DNA of 20,546 nucleotides from Syntrophaceae bacterium UBA4778. GTDB lineage: Bacteria; Desulfobacterota; Syntrophia; Syntrophales; UBA4778. How positions within the stretch are numbered: the first letter of the stretch is position 1; every line of letters starts with the position of its first letter. The position numbers were made by a program, and so were the translations under genes. Where the stretch lies: contig DHHG01000084.1 in the NCBI GenBank assembly GCA_002403175.1, forward strand, positions 1-20,546, read 5' to 3'. Positions 13,716 through 20,546 of the stretch are shown piece by piece. The notes under the pieces are model-generated. The model searched no databases and was not told where the DNA came from. It worked only from the letters and a program-made list of their open reading frames with translations.

Positions 13716-14550
13716 TTTCATTCCCGAATTTTTTTATTCTCCCCTCCGGAAGTTTGCCGGTTTTTCTCAATTCAATAAGGCTCTCGGGTTTCAAACGGGA
13801 CAAATCAAGCAGATTTTGATCTGAAAGAATCATAAACACGGCGGTGTTGGTTGATTTTGCCTTGAGGAAACGCCATTCATAAAGTGATCTCAAACGCTCT
13901 TTTTGCTGTCTCTTCAGTTCCTTATATCCGCTGATCCTGAAAAAACCATACGGATCGAATACTTTCTCGTTCCACCTCACAGAGGCAATCTCTTTGAATG
14001 CCCGATCGGCCCTCTCCATCAGATTTTTTGTAATTAATTCCCGACTGAATCTTTCATAAAGTCCGAACAAATGCTCAATATCCTGAGCTGCATATTCTTT
14101 TTGTTCTTCGGAAAGCGGCCGTATATCCCACTGGGATCTCTGAATTCGCTTGGTTTTTAGCAATTCAATCCCGAGCGCTTGCTGGATAACAGATGCAAGG
14201 GACAGATGCTTGTACCCGAGAATGGACGCGGCCTTCTGAGTATCAAATACGCTGTTGAATTCAAAACCATAATCCCGGTTCAGGAGCCTGATATCATTGT
14301 CCCCGGCATGGATGATTTTTGGTATCTGTCGGTCGGAAAAGCACTGTTCCAAAAAGATGATTTCCAGATGGTTGAGCGGATCGAAAAGATATGTTTTCTT
14401 ATCCGTTTGTATCTGAATCAGGCAAAGTTTCTCCCGAAAATAGCGGAATGAGTCATATTCCGTATCTATACCGATCAGTCGAGAGGTGCTGATATCCTTT
14501 TTGGCTGAACGCAACTTGGAGTTTGTGTCAACCAATATAAAATTACTCAC
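13639..14550 (-). CDS. rnd: RNase D-like 3'-5' exoribonuclease
   Basis: A 303-residue DEDD-family nuclease of the RNase D type, which trims RNA 3' ends, for example of tRNA precursors. The metal-binding residues are all present: Asp29 and Glu31 in GIDTEYDSF, Asp86 in HAGDNDIRLL, and Tyr153/Asp157 in YAAQDIEHL, at nearly the spacing of E. coli RNase D. One HRDC domain follows (about residues 205-285); the protein is shorter than the 375-residue E. coli enzyme, which has two. I chose the GTG at 14550, which has AGGGA about 9 nt upstream; a TTG at 14583 would add 11 residues. Its stop lies inside the 3' end of the convergent phosphopantetheinyl transferase gene, with no terminator between. Confidence 0.9.
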   Translation of the reverse strand: MSNFILVDTNSKLRSAKKDISTSRLIGIDTEYDSFRYFREKLCLIQIQTDKKTYLFDPLNHLEIIFLEQCFSDRQIPKIIHAGDNDIRLLNRDYGFEFNSVFDTQKAASILGYKHLSLASVIQQALGIELLKTKRIQRSQWDIRPLSEEQKEYAAQDIEHLFGLYERFSRELITKNLMERADRAFKEIASVRWNEKVFDPYGFFRISGYKELKRQQKERLRSLYEWRFLKAKSTNTAVFMILSDQNLLDLSRLKPESLIELRKTGKLPEGRIKKFGNEIIEILNAPNSDDYSRPQQVQFQSRA

Positions 14551-14651
14551 TCTAAAGAATCCCTTCAATTTGAAATTGCTCAAGTTTACATCTACCGAGT
14601 TTAGTCTGCAAGGTTTTATTAGTGAATATCTGATCCAAGAATAAATCCATT

Positions 14652-15491
14652 TTATTTGTACATCAGAGAAGAAGAGAGAAAGTCATTCAGACCTTTTTCA
14701 TAGATTGGAAGGGAATCCAGGAAACCGCTATTATGAGGGCCCCGGATCTGCAGAAATTGTTTCGGTCCCGTTGCGGTTTCATAAAGTTTCAGACCATGCT
14801 TGAAAGGCACTGTTTCATCTTCAGGGCTGTGTATAATTAGAATAGATGATGGACATTTTTGAAGTGATTGCATGGTTTCAAATTGAAGTTCAGGTAAAAA
14901 GATTTCGGGTAGCCACTGTACATAATCCTTTACGAGATCTTGGATTGACGTGAAAGATGATTCAATAATCAGGGCACATCCGGAGTGTCGGGAAGCGAGC
15001 CGGGCAGCAACTGCACCTCCCAGGGATCGTCCGAATATGACAATCCGATCCGGAGAGATGCTTCGGGTTTTTACCAGGTAATTCCACGCCGCTTCAGAAT
15101 CCAAGTAAGTCCCCGATTCAGTAGTCCGGCCCTCACTGAATCCGAATCCTCGATAATCGAATATGAAAACACTCATGTTCAATTTGTAAAAAATAACTAG
15201 ATTGTCGATGTTATGGGAAATGTTCCCACCATTTCCATGGCAGAACAGGATGACCCCCCTTTCATGTTCAGCGGGAATCCACCAGCCGTAAATCTTGATT
15301 CCATCAGCCGTATTGAGGATGACTGTTTCGTGTTGCAATCCGCTGCTGGCGGGTGTGGCCCTGAATTCCTTCTGAAGGGGATGGTACAAAAAAAGAGAGG
15401 AGCAACCGGATAAAAATGGGAGGGAAAAAAAGAAGAAAAGACTGAAAAGAGCATAGCAGCGTTTTATTATGCCTGAGCTAATTCCAAACAC
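14652..15491 (-). CDS. Lipoprotein alpha/beta hydrolase
   Basis: A 279-residue serine hydrolase of the alpha/beta fold, of the type often annotated as BEM46/ABHD13-like or dienelactone-hydrolase-related. The N-terminus has Lys10-Arg11, a phenylalanine-rich hydrophobic stretch and the lipobox LSGC with Cys30, so it is probably lipid-anchored in the periplasm. The catalytic triad is visible: Ser156 in GRSLGG, Asp225 in SPEDETVPF and His253 in GPHNSGF, with the oxyanion HGNGGN. I chose the GTG at 15491 because GGGAG lies 7 nt upstream and a normal lipoprotein signal results; the ATG at 15530 would add 13 residues before the signal. The natural substrate is unknown. A 282-bp gap to the MarC gene holds no convincing gene. 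Confidence 0.85.
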   Translation of the reverse strand: MFGISSGIIKRCYALFSLFFFFSLPFLSGCSSLFLYHPLQKEFRATPASSGLQHETVILNTADGIKIYGWWIPAEHERGVILFCHGNGGNISHNIDNLVIFYKLNMSVFIFDYRGFGFSEGRTTESGTYLDSEAAWNYLVKTRSISPDRIVIFGRSLGGAVAARLASRHSGCALIIESSFTSIQDLVKDYVQWLPEIFLPELQFETMQSLQKCPSSILIIHSPEDETVPFKHGLKLYETATGPKQFLQIRGPHNSGFLDSLPIYEKGLNDFLSSSLMYK

Positions 15492-15773
15492 AATTTCGCT
15501 CCCTTTAACAAACTTTGGTTCTGAATCCATGCGGCATATGGGTGCGGGTGGAAAGCAAATGGGGGATGAAAATCCAGGACCGAAATAGATAGTGCCGGGG
15601 TGCTCTATAAGAACTCAGAAGGAATCTTTCGAAAGAATAACGGAAGGAAAAGTGCGACCAAAGCGAGCATTTGAGAATATTCTGGAATCGATGAATGTAA
15701 ATGTCAAGCAGTTTGGGGCTTCAGAGCGGGGGAAGTCTGTCCAGCCCAACTTTGCTGGTCGGTATTATTCTAA

Positions 15774-16373
15774 TTACAGAACATCTTTGAATTGAGTCAG
15801 AATCATGACGATTCCCTTTCGAATCATCATGATCGATATGGCCGCGAGGAGGAGATCCCCTATTTTGGATATAGTTTTCGCGCCTGAATTCCCCAGAACG
15901 CTGATAATCGGGGCAGAAAGCCAGAACATTAATCCCGAAATCAGAATATTGGCGATGATGGCGAGAATGGTTATCGTCGCTCCGTATTGGGGTACAAGCA
16001 ACAATATGGTTGTCAAAACGGCGGGCCCTACAATCAGAGGGACTCCGAGGGGAACAGCTCCCAGGCTTTCAAGATCGATCTGTTGTGATTTTTTTTCCAT
16101 GCTCAAGAGATCATCAAGGGAAATGACAAAGAGGAGGGCGCCCCCAGCGATCAGGAAATCAGCGGTCGTTACTCCGAGAATATCCAGGATAGCCTTCCCT
16201 GCGGCTAAAAAAACAATGGAAACAGCAGTTGCTGTAATGACCGACTGAATAATAATTTTCTGGATCTGTTTCTTTTCCAGATTGATAGTAAAATTGATGA
16301 ACATCGGCAAAAGCCCGATGGCGTTGACGGCCATAAATATGGGGAGGAATGCCAGCCAAAATTTGTTTATCAT
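15774..16373 (-). CDS. MarC-family integral membrane protein
   Basis: A 199-residue inner-membrane protein with about six hydrophobic segments, of normal MarC/UPF0056 length. Family features include the first segment with MAVNAIGLLPMF, the GGALLFVISLDDLL segment and VPLGVPLIVGPAVLTT. Members were once linked to multiple antibiotic resistance, but the transported substrate is not established. I chose the ATG at 16373, which gives the usual start just before the first membrane segment; the open frame extends to 16511 but that part has no family similarity. A 150-bp gap upstream carries two inverted repeats. Confidence 0.88.
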   Translation of the reverse strand: MINKFWLAFLPIFMAVNAIGLLPMFINFTINLEKKQIQKIIIQSVITATAVSIVFLAAGKAILDILGVTTADFLIAGGALLFVISLDDLLSMEKKSQQIDLESLGAVPLGVPLIVGPAVLTTILLLVPQYGATITILAIIANILISGLMFWLSAPIISVLGNSGAKTISKIGDLLLAAISIMMIRKGIVMILTQFKDVL

Positions 16374-16407
16374 GTGTGTGAGATTTACTCTATCTGAGAC
16401 AAAGGTT

Positions 16408-16432
16408 GAGAACCGGTTCCAGGCCGGTTCTC
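16408..16432. repeat. Perfect hairpin upstream of the MarC gene
   Basis: A 9-bp perfect inverted repeat, GAGAACCGG and CCGGTTCTC, with a 7-nt loop. No T-run follows on either strand, so it is not a standard intrinsic terminator. It lies 35 bp before the MarC start and could be a regulatory RNA element, an mRNA-stabilising structure between two operon genes, or an operator. Confidence 0.5.
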
Positions 16433-16468
16433 GTTCGAATCTTAAGTAAGGAAATAGAATTCTGTCGA

Positions 16469-16502
16469 GGTCCGATCTCATGCGGCAAGCCCTTATCGGA
16501 CC
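16469..16502. repeat. Second inverted repeat between isochorismatase and MarC genes
   Basis: Perfect 8-bp arms GGTCCGAT (16469-16476) and ATCGGACC (16495-16502) enclose an 18-nt spacer that contains a small GGC/GCC pairing. It starts 21 bp beyond the isochorismatase stop. Together with the 16408-16432 hairpin it makes the short intergenic region highly structured. Confidence 0.4.
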
Positions 16503-16523
16503 GGACTGCATACCATTTTTTGC

Positions 16524-17075
16524 CTATTTAATCAGGCGTGAAAGATCTCTGAATTTAGGTGACTCGGCTGTTCTCAAAAGCTCAAACAGGACGATTTCAA
16601 TAGAAGTGAGGCCTGCCCCGGCAGCCTGCATTTTTTGCAGGCCGATGTCTCTGTTCCTGGCGGTTCGAGAAGAGACCGCATCCGTTATGATCTGGACGGA
16701 ATATCCCGCTTCGAGAAGATCCATCGCGGTTTGATATACGCAGACATGGGTTTCTATCCCGGCCAGCAGGATTTGTTTTCTTTCTGCCCTCGTAATGGCT
16801 TCCATACAGTCCTTATCTGCACAGCAACTGAAACTGAGTTTTTCGAGCGGACGGGTTTCCGGCCGGAACTCTGAAAAGAGGGCTGCTATTTCAGGGATTG
16901 TGCTCCCTAACCCGGACGGATACTGCTCCGTAGCTATCATTGACAAATCCAGCATGCCGGCTCCCTTGAGTAGAATTTGCAGATTACGGCATAGTGCCTC
17001 TTGTTCGTACATTGCGGCGAATAATTTAACCTGAACATCAATCATCAGCAACAGCGTATTCTTAATTTCCAGCAT
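16524..17075 (-). CDS. Isochorismatase-family cysteine hydrolase
   Basis: A 183-residue hydrolase of the isochorismatase/nicotinamidase superfamily, closest in style to the YcaC-like group whose substrates are mostly unknown. The Asp-Lys-Cys triad is visible: Asp13 in LLMIDVQ, Lys79 in PLEKLSFSC and Cys112 in GIETHVCVYQTA, with the cis-peptide region just before the cysteine. I chose the ATG at 17075 (AAAGG about 8 nt upstream), which places the first strand MLEIKNTLLLMIDVQ at the N-terminus as in relatives. The frame is open to 17225, but that extension looks non-coding. No neighbouring gene points to a pathway. Confidence 0.87.
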   Translation of the reverse strand: MLEIKNTLLLMIDVQVKLFAAMYEQEALCRNLQILLKGAGMLDLSMIATEQYPSGLGSTIPEIAALFSEFRPETRPLEKLSFSCCADKDCMEAITRAERKQILLAGIETHVCVYQTAMDLLEAGYSVQIITDAVSSRTARNRDIGLQKMQAAGAGLTSIEIVLFELLRTAESPKFRDLSRLIK

Positions 17076-17440
17076 GAGCTTGCCTTTCCCATTATGTATT
17101 TTCGATTGATTCCGGGCGTACGAGGCCCAACCATCTTCATGCCATTTGATAGCATGTCCGCCGGAATAAAAGCAAGGGAAAGACATAAAACCCGAATCAG
17201 TTGCGCTGCCGACCCCATCCTTCAAATTGTTGTTAGGCTTGCGGTTCGGTTCACCGATGCGATCAGGAAATTGAGACTTTCTGATAAACGGCGCTTTGCA
17301 AAGCAGCCTTTTGGGATGCCTGCTCAGGGCCTTAAAAATGGTTGAGTCTTCCTTAGGGAATCACCCGGTAAAGAAACTGCTGAAACGAGTATCTATAAAA
17401 CGTGTAATCTGTGGATTGATCCTGTATATCGGAAACAGTG
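17076..17440. other. 365-bp stretch without a recognisable gene
   Basis: Between the isochorismatase start and the acetyltransferase stop several open frames of 60-85 codons exist on both strands, but none has a convincing start site or protein signature. I see no clear terminator or promoter in it. It may carry the promoter of the isochorismatase gene or decayed sequence. Confidence 0.5.
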
Positions 17441-17854
17441 TTAGGGAAGCCGCAGCATCATTATTTTCGGATTATCCAAGGTTCTGAATCCGTACTTTTT
17501 GTATAATCCCTGTGCGTTTTTGGTTGCCAGAAATCCGATCAGATTTTTCAGCTCCGGAGAATTCGTAATGCATTCCAGCAGCCATTTCCCAAGGCCCTTC
17601 CCCCGGTATTCCTTCACAACAAAGACATCGGACAGCAGATATACGGTTGAAAGATCTGACACGGCCCTGGCAAAACCGATTTGTCGCCCATGATGGTACA
17701 TTCCAAAGCAAATCGAATTTTCGACCGATTTCGCCACTTCTGTAGAAGATCTCGATCCGGACGGGAAAGAACGAGACAAGAAATCCTGAATGCTGCTCAG
17801 GGATAATAACATTTTATCCGTGCTGATGAAGTAATCGCCAAGAGTCCACTCCAT
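17441..17854 (-). CDS. GNAT-family N-acetyltransferase
   Basis: A 137-residue acyl-CoA-dependent acetyltransferase. The acetyl-CoA pyrophosphate-binding motif is YRGKGLGKWL in motif A, preceded by strand 4 LLSDVFVVKE, and the C-terminal NAQGLYKKYGF is the usual motif B region. The acceptor cannot be predicted. I chose the ATG at 17854, which has GAGG in AAAGAGGATACC just upstream; an upstream TTG at 17905 would add 17 lysine/glutamate-rich residues and itself contains a strong ribosome site. The gene is 62 bp downstream of the PNPOx-fold gene and may be co-transcribed with it. Confidence 0.87.
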   Translation of the reverse strand: MEWTLGDYFISTDKMLLSLSSIQDFLSRSFPSGSRSSTEVAKSVENSICFGMYHHGRQIGFARAVSDLSTVYLLSDVFVVKEYRGKGLGKWLLECITNSPELKNLIGFLATKNAQGLYKKYGFRTLDNPKIMMLRLP

Positions 17855-17916
17855 GGTATCCTCTTTGAAATTGAATTTTTCCTCCTTTTTCTCTGCCAGA
17901 TCCAATGTTATTTAGA

Positions 17917-18297
17917 TTATTCTGCATCTCCCACCAAAGGCCGAACCTGATCAATGTGAAAATAAACGACATATTTCTGTATGTCTCGATAACGGGCCCC
18001 GATGTTGTCCGGCAGCCAGCGGAGAATCTTATCGATGAGTTCGGAATCCTGGTTTTCATCGGTTTTAGTAAGATAGAGCCGTTTCCCGGTAGAGTCGCCT
18101 TCGGAAAACAAAAAGGCGGCATGGGGATTGTCCTGTAGATTTTTGTGGGTCAGCCGATCTGCCATTAAAAAAGCGACCTTATCTTCATCCAGAAAATAAG
18201 GCTTGCTGTAAAGGGCCGCATCGATCTGTCCTTTCGAATCAGAGGTTGCAATGATGCCGGTACCGCCTGTGTTTTCAAAATATGTGCTCAGCTTCAT
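17917..18297 (-). CDS. Pyridoxamine 5'-phosphate oxidase-fold (FMN-binding split barrel) protein
   Basis: A 126-residue protein with the PNPOx-like split-barrel pattern: GIIATSDSKGQIDAALYSKPYF, then VAFLMADRLTHKNLQDNPHAAFLF, in which T-x-K-x-x-N-L-x-x-N-P-x-x-A is typical of small flavin- or heme-binding members. It lacks the C-terminal dimer segment of true PdxH, so pyridoxine synthesis is unlikely. Flavin reductase, F420 or heme-related roles are possible but unproven. The ATG has GGAGG 5 nt upstream. It lies 64 bp after the DUF255 gene on the same strand. Confidence 0.85.
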   Translation of the reverse strand: MKLSTYFENTGGTGIIATSDSKGQIDAALYSKPYFLDEDKVAFLMADRLTHKNLQDNPHAAFLFSEGDSTGKRLYLTKTDENQDSELIDKILRWLPDNIGARYRDIQKYVVYFHIDQVRPLVGDAE

Positions 18298-18361
18298 AAA
18301 ATCCTCCTTTATTGGAATTATTGATGAATAAAAGCATCGGGCCGAAATGAACAGCCTTGCC

Positions 18362-20437
18362 TCAATCTCTTAGCAATTCCATCATCTCATTAACGGATGT
18401 GACCGGTTTTCTGCAGGCGTGATTCGAGCACACAAAGGCTGTCGCTTTCCCGTCTACAGAATGCATTTTTTCGGTAAATTCGGCCAACCGTGAAATATCG
18501 ATTGCGTTATGGTTTGTCTTCAGGAGAACGGTTGTGTTGGGAGCGAATCCGGCCTGAATTTTTCTGACCATTTCCTGCGTATCGACAGCATCTCTATCTC
18601 CGGCGATCACGACCTCTCTGGAAGGACCTAATGCGAAATCAACAGCCTCCATGAAATAAGTATGTGAGGACGGCGATTGTCCGGTCTCATGCAGGAATAC
18701 TTTGATCGTTTCCTCCGCTTTTGCTTCCAGCGAGGAGTCGCCGGTCAGCCGCGCCAGTCTCAACAGGTTAAATACAACCACGGCGTTACCGGAGGGAATG
18801 GCTCCATCATAGATTTCCTTCTGGTTCACGGGTATCTCTGCTGAATCTCGCATTGAAAGAAAGAATCCCCCGTGAAGCGTGTCTTCAAACATGGTTATCA
18901 TTTCCCTGTTAAGGCGGAGAGCCGAATCGAGCATCGACATATCGAAACCGGCCTCGTAAATCTCAATCAGCCCGAGGATGAGAAAGGCATAATCGTTCAG
19001 AAAGCCCCTGATTCCCGAATCACCACGCCAGAACCGATGCAAAAGTCTTCCCTGGGAGTCGCGAAGATGTTTTAGGAGGAAGCGTGCAGCTTTTGTTGCC
19101 GATTCCAGGTAAAGAGGATCTCCAAACGCCTGAGAGGCTTTCGCAAAGGCAGCGATCATTAGCCCGTTCCAGTCCGTCAGGATCTTGTCGTCCAGGTGAG
19201 GAGAAATCCTTTTTTTCCGGTTCTCAGCTAGAATGCGAAGTGCGGCTTCTATTGAATTCCTATGGTTCTGCTCCAATTCTAATGCCTGAGGCAGATCCTG
19301 GATGGATCGAATGCTGTGAAGAATGTTCTTCCCTTCCTTTCCGCTTAATGCACCGGCAAAATTGCCTTCCTGTTTCACATGGAAAGTTTGGATGACAAGA
19401 TCAGCGTCTTCGGGATTCAGGATTTTCCGGATCTCCTCTTCCGTCCAGACATAGAATGCTCCCTCTTTCCCTTCGCTTTCTGCATCCTCCGCACAATAAA
19501 ATCCTCCATCTGACGATGTCAGGTGATCGGTAACATAAGAGAGAATCTCTCTCGTAGTTTTTTCGTAATAGGTGTTTCCTGCAGCTTGGTATGCTTCGGT
19601 ATAGGCAATGGATAGGAGTGCCTGATCATAGAGCATCTTTTCAAAATGAGGAACCGTCCAGGCTGCATCTGTAGTATAGCGGTGAAATCCATGCCCGACG
19701 TGATCGTAGATCCCCCCCTGGCGCATTGCCTGCAAGGTCTTTTCAGCCATTTCCAATGCATCGGAAGAGCCGGTTCGCTTCCAATATCGAAGGAGGAAAG
19801 AGATATTATGGGGAACAGGAAATTTCGGAGCTCCGCCGAATCCTCCGAACTTGGTATCGTAATGGGTTCTGAGCTCTTCATAGGTACCGTCCAGGATGGC
19901 TTGATCGGGCTCTTTCTCCCGTCCGACTTTCTTTGCCTGAATGGAATCCAGATGACTTATCATCTTGTCTGCGTTATCAATAAGGAAACTTCGATTCTTT
20001 CTCCAAAATGAACTGATTTTGGGAACCAGGTCCAGAAGACCGCTTTGGCCGAAACGACTCTCTTTGGGAATGTAGGTTGCTGCAAAAAAGGGTTTTTTAT
20101 CCGGAGTCATAATGATCGTTAGAGGCCACCCGCCGCTGCCCGTCATCATTTGGCAAAAGCTCATAAAGACGCTATCAATATCCGGTCTCTCTTCTTTGTC
20201 TACTTTGATGCAGACAAAGGCATCATTCATTAATTTTGCAACTTCCGTATCTCCGAAGGATTCTCTTGCCATCACATGGCACCAGTGGCAAGTCGAATAT
20301 CCGATGGACAGGAAAACCGGTCTGTCCGATTCCATTGCTGTCCTGAATGCCTCTTCCCCCCAGGGGAACCAGTTCACCGGGTTTCCCGCGTGCTGAAGCA
20401 GGTAAGGACTTTTTTCGTGAATCAGTCTGTTTCGCAA
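18362..20437 (-). CDS. DUF255/YyaL-family thioredoxin-fold protein (spermatogenesis-associated protein 20-like)
   Basis: A 691-residue member of the family conserved from bacteria to mammals (YyaL, SSP411/SPATA20). Residues 1-160 form a thioredoxin-like domain with the hallmark [20 protein letters not shown] and the CHWC redox motif (Cys50-Cys53) in STCHWCHVM. The rest is an alpha/alpha-toroid domain resembling N-acylglucosamine epimerases and glycosidases, with the family segments [11 protein letters not shown] and [12 protein letters not shown]. Length is normal. The biochemical role is not firmly known. The start is a TTG at 20437 with AGGAG 7 nt upstream, beginning the usual [13 protein letters not shown]. 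It follows the rhodanese-domain gene by 29 bp, so a shared redox or sulfur role is possible. Confidence 0.92.
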   Translation of the reverse strand: MRNRLIHEKSPYLLQHAGNPVNWFPWGEEAFRTAMESDRPVFLSIGYSTCHWCHVMARESFGDTEVAKLMNDAFVCIKVDKEERPDIDSVFMSFCQMMTGSGGWPLTIIMTPDKKPFFAATYIPKESRFGQSGLLDLVPKISSFWRKNRSFLIDNADKMISHLDSIQAKKVGREKEPDQAILDGTYEELRTHYDTKFGGFGGAPKFPVPHNISFLLRYWKRTGSSDALEMAEKTLQAMRQGGIYDHVGHGFHRYTTDAAWTVPHFEKMLYDQALLSIAYTEAYQAAGNTYYEKTTREILSYVTDHLTSSDGGFYCAEDAESEGKEGAFYVWTEEEIRKILNPEDADLVIQTFHVKQEGNFAGALSGKEGKNILHSIRSIQDLPQALELEQNHRNSIEAALRILAENRKKRISPHLDDKILTDWNGLMIAAFAKASQAFGDPLYLESATKAARFLLKHLRDSQGRLLHRFWRGDSGIRGFLNDYAFLILGLIEIYEAGFDMSMLDSALRLNREMITMFEDTLHGGFFLSMRDSAEIPVNQKEIYDGAIPSGNAVVVFNLLRLARLTGDSSLEAKAEETIKVFLHETGQSPSSHTYFMEAVDFALGPSREVVIAGDRDAVDTQEMVRKIQAGFAPNTTVLLKTNHNAIDISRLAEFTEKMHSVDGKATAFVCSNHACRKPVTSVNEMMELLRD

Positions 20438-20466
20438 ATTGATTCTCCTTCTTGAATCCGAAAGAG

Positions 20467-20546
20467 CTATTTAATAATCGGGCACCGATCTGATTTCCAT
20501 CCAGACATGCCGCCTAAAATGACAGTTACGTCCGACCATCCTTCGC
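20467..20546 (-). CDS. Rhodanese-like domain protein, C-terminal end only
   Basis: The last 25 codons of a gene that enters from the right edge. The reading [17 protein letters not shown] followed by a short tail to TAG matches the end of a rhodanese domain, where G(W/Y).xVxxLxGGmxgW packs against the active-site loop. The catalytic Cys lies outside the window, so activity cannot be judged. It is 29 bp upstream of the DUF255 gene and in the same direction, which suggests co-transcription. Confidence 0.7.
   Translation of the reverse strand, partial: EGWSDVTVILGGMSGWKSDRCPIIK

Noticed and set aside
15592..15795. 67-codon plus-strand frame between the hydrolase and MarC genes
   Set aside because: No ribosome site at its GTG, no recognisable protein features, and its end runs antisense into the MarC gene.
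16424..16446. GTTCGAATC resembling a tRNA T-loop, beside a hairpin
   Set aside because: The flanking bases cannot form the T-stem, and no acceptor, D or anticodon arms are found nearby.
16374..16511. N-terminal extension of the MarC protein by 46 residues
   Set aside because: It covers the inverted repeats, is hydrophilic and arginine-rich, and is not found in a protein family that normally starts at the first membrane segment.
17076..17225. N-terminal extension of the isochorismatase-family protein by 50 residues
   Set aside because: The extension has no family similarity, while the internal ATG at 17075 has a ribosome site and gives the expected N-terminus.
17094..17345. 83-codon plus-strand frame in the gap before the acetyltransferase
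   Set aside because: No convincing start site or family signature; similar-length frames occur on both strands here.
1..20546. Insertion sequences, phage genes or CRISPR arrays
   Set aside because: No transposase or integrase motifs, no terminal repeats with target duplications and no regularly spaced direct repeats were seen.

Overview
The window reads as chromosomal DNA of an anaerobic bacterium, most likely a deltaproteobacterium of the Syntrophales/Syntrophobacterales type (an inference from gene style, not a database match). The basis is hydrogenase-maturation genes beside a large iron-sulfur flavin oxidoreductase, an acyl-CoA dehydrogenase placed among fatty-acid-synthesis genes, clear Shine-Dalgarno sites and frequent TTG/GTG starts. 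No insertion sequence, CRISPR array, tRNA or rRNA was found.

Region 1 (1-4460, minus strand). An ArsR-family regulator with a cysteine-rich tail is followed by an 889-residue multidomain Fe-S/FAD/NAD(P) oxidoreductase, hypA and hypB, and the run ends in a perfect 20-bp inverted-repeat terminator. Three related AT-rich 22-bp elements flank the regulator. One fills the space between the -35 and -10 of its own promoter, and two lie in the leader before the oxidoreductase. This suggests an autoregulated redox/nickel-enzyme regulon. No hydrogenase structural genes are present.

Region 2 (4461-5428). A small secreted protein of unknown function on the plus strand is followed by about 490 bp with no intact gene. 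That stretch holds a protein-like open fragment on the minus strand and a candidate promoter for the next operon.

Region 3 (5429-13715, plus strand). This is a compact, nearly self-sufficient type II fatty-acid/polyketide-like operon: malonyl transferase (FabD), acyl-CoA dehydrogenase, KAS III-like synthase, FabA-type dehydratase, SDR ketoreductase, FabZ-type dehydratase, KAS I/II-like synthase, acyl carrier protein, PlsC-like acyltransferase and its own 4'-phosphopantetheinyl transferase. The proteins can load, start, extend, reduce and dehydrate a chain on a dedicated carrier, activate that carrier, and pass the chain to an acceptor. No standard enoyl reductase is present; the acyl-CoA dehydrogenase is the only candidate for that step, or it may introduce or remove unsaturation. 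Several members diverge at usually conserved positions (ACP Asn-Ser-Ala site, reductase without the usual Asn, synthase with HLTAT). This is the most interesting system in the window, and its product is unknown.

Region 4 (13639-20546, minus strand). A run of housekeeping/accessory genes: the C-terminal end of a rhodanese-domain protein, a DUF255/YyaL-type thioredoxin-fold protein, a PNPOx-fold flavin protein, a GNAT acetyltransferase, an isochorismatase-family hydrolase, a MarC-family membrane protein, a lipoprotein alpha/beta hydrolase and an RNase D-like nuclease. The last gene converges on, and overlaps by 77 bp, the end of the phosphopantetheinyl transferase gene.
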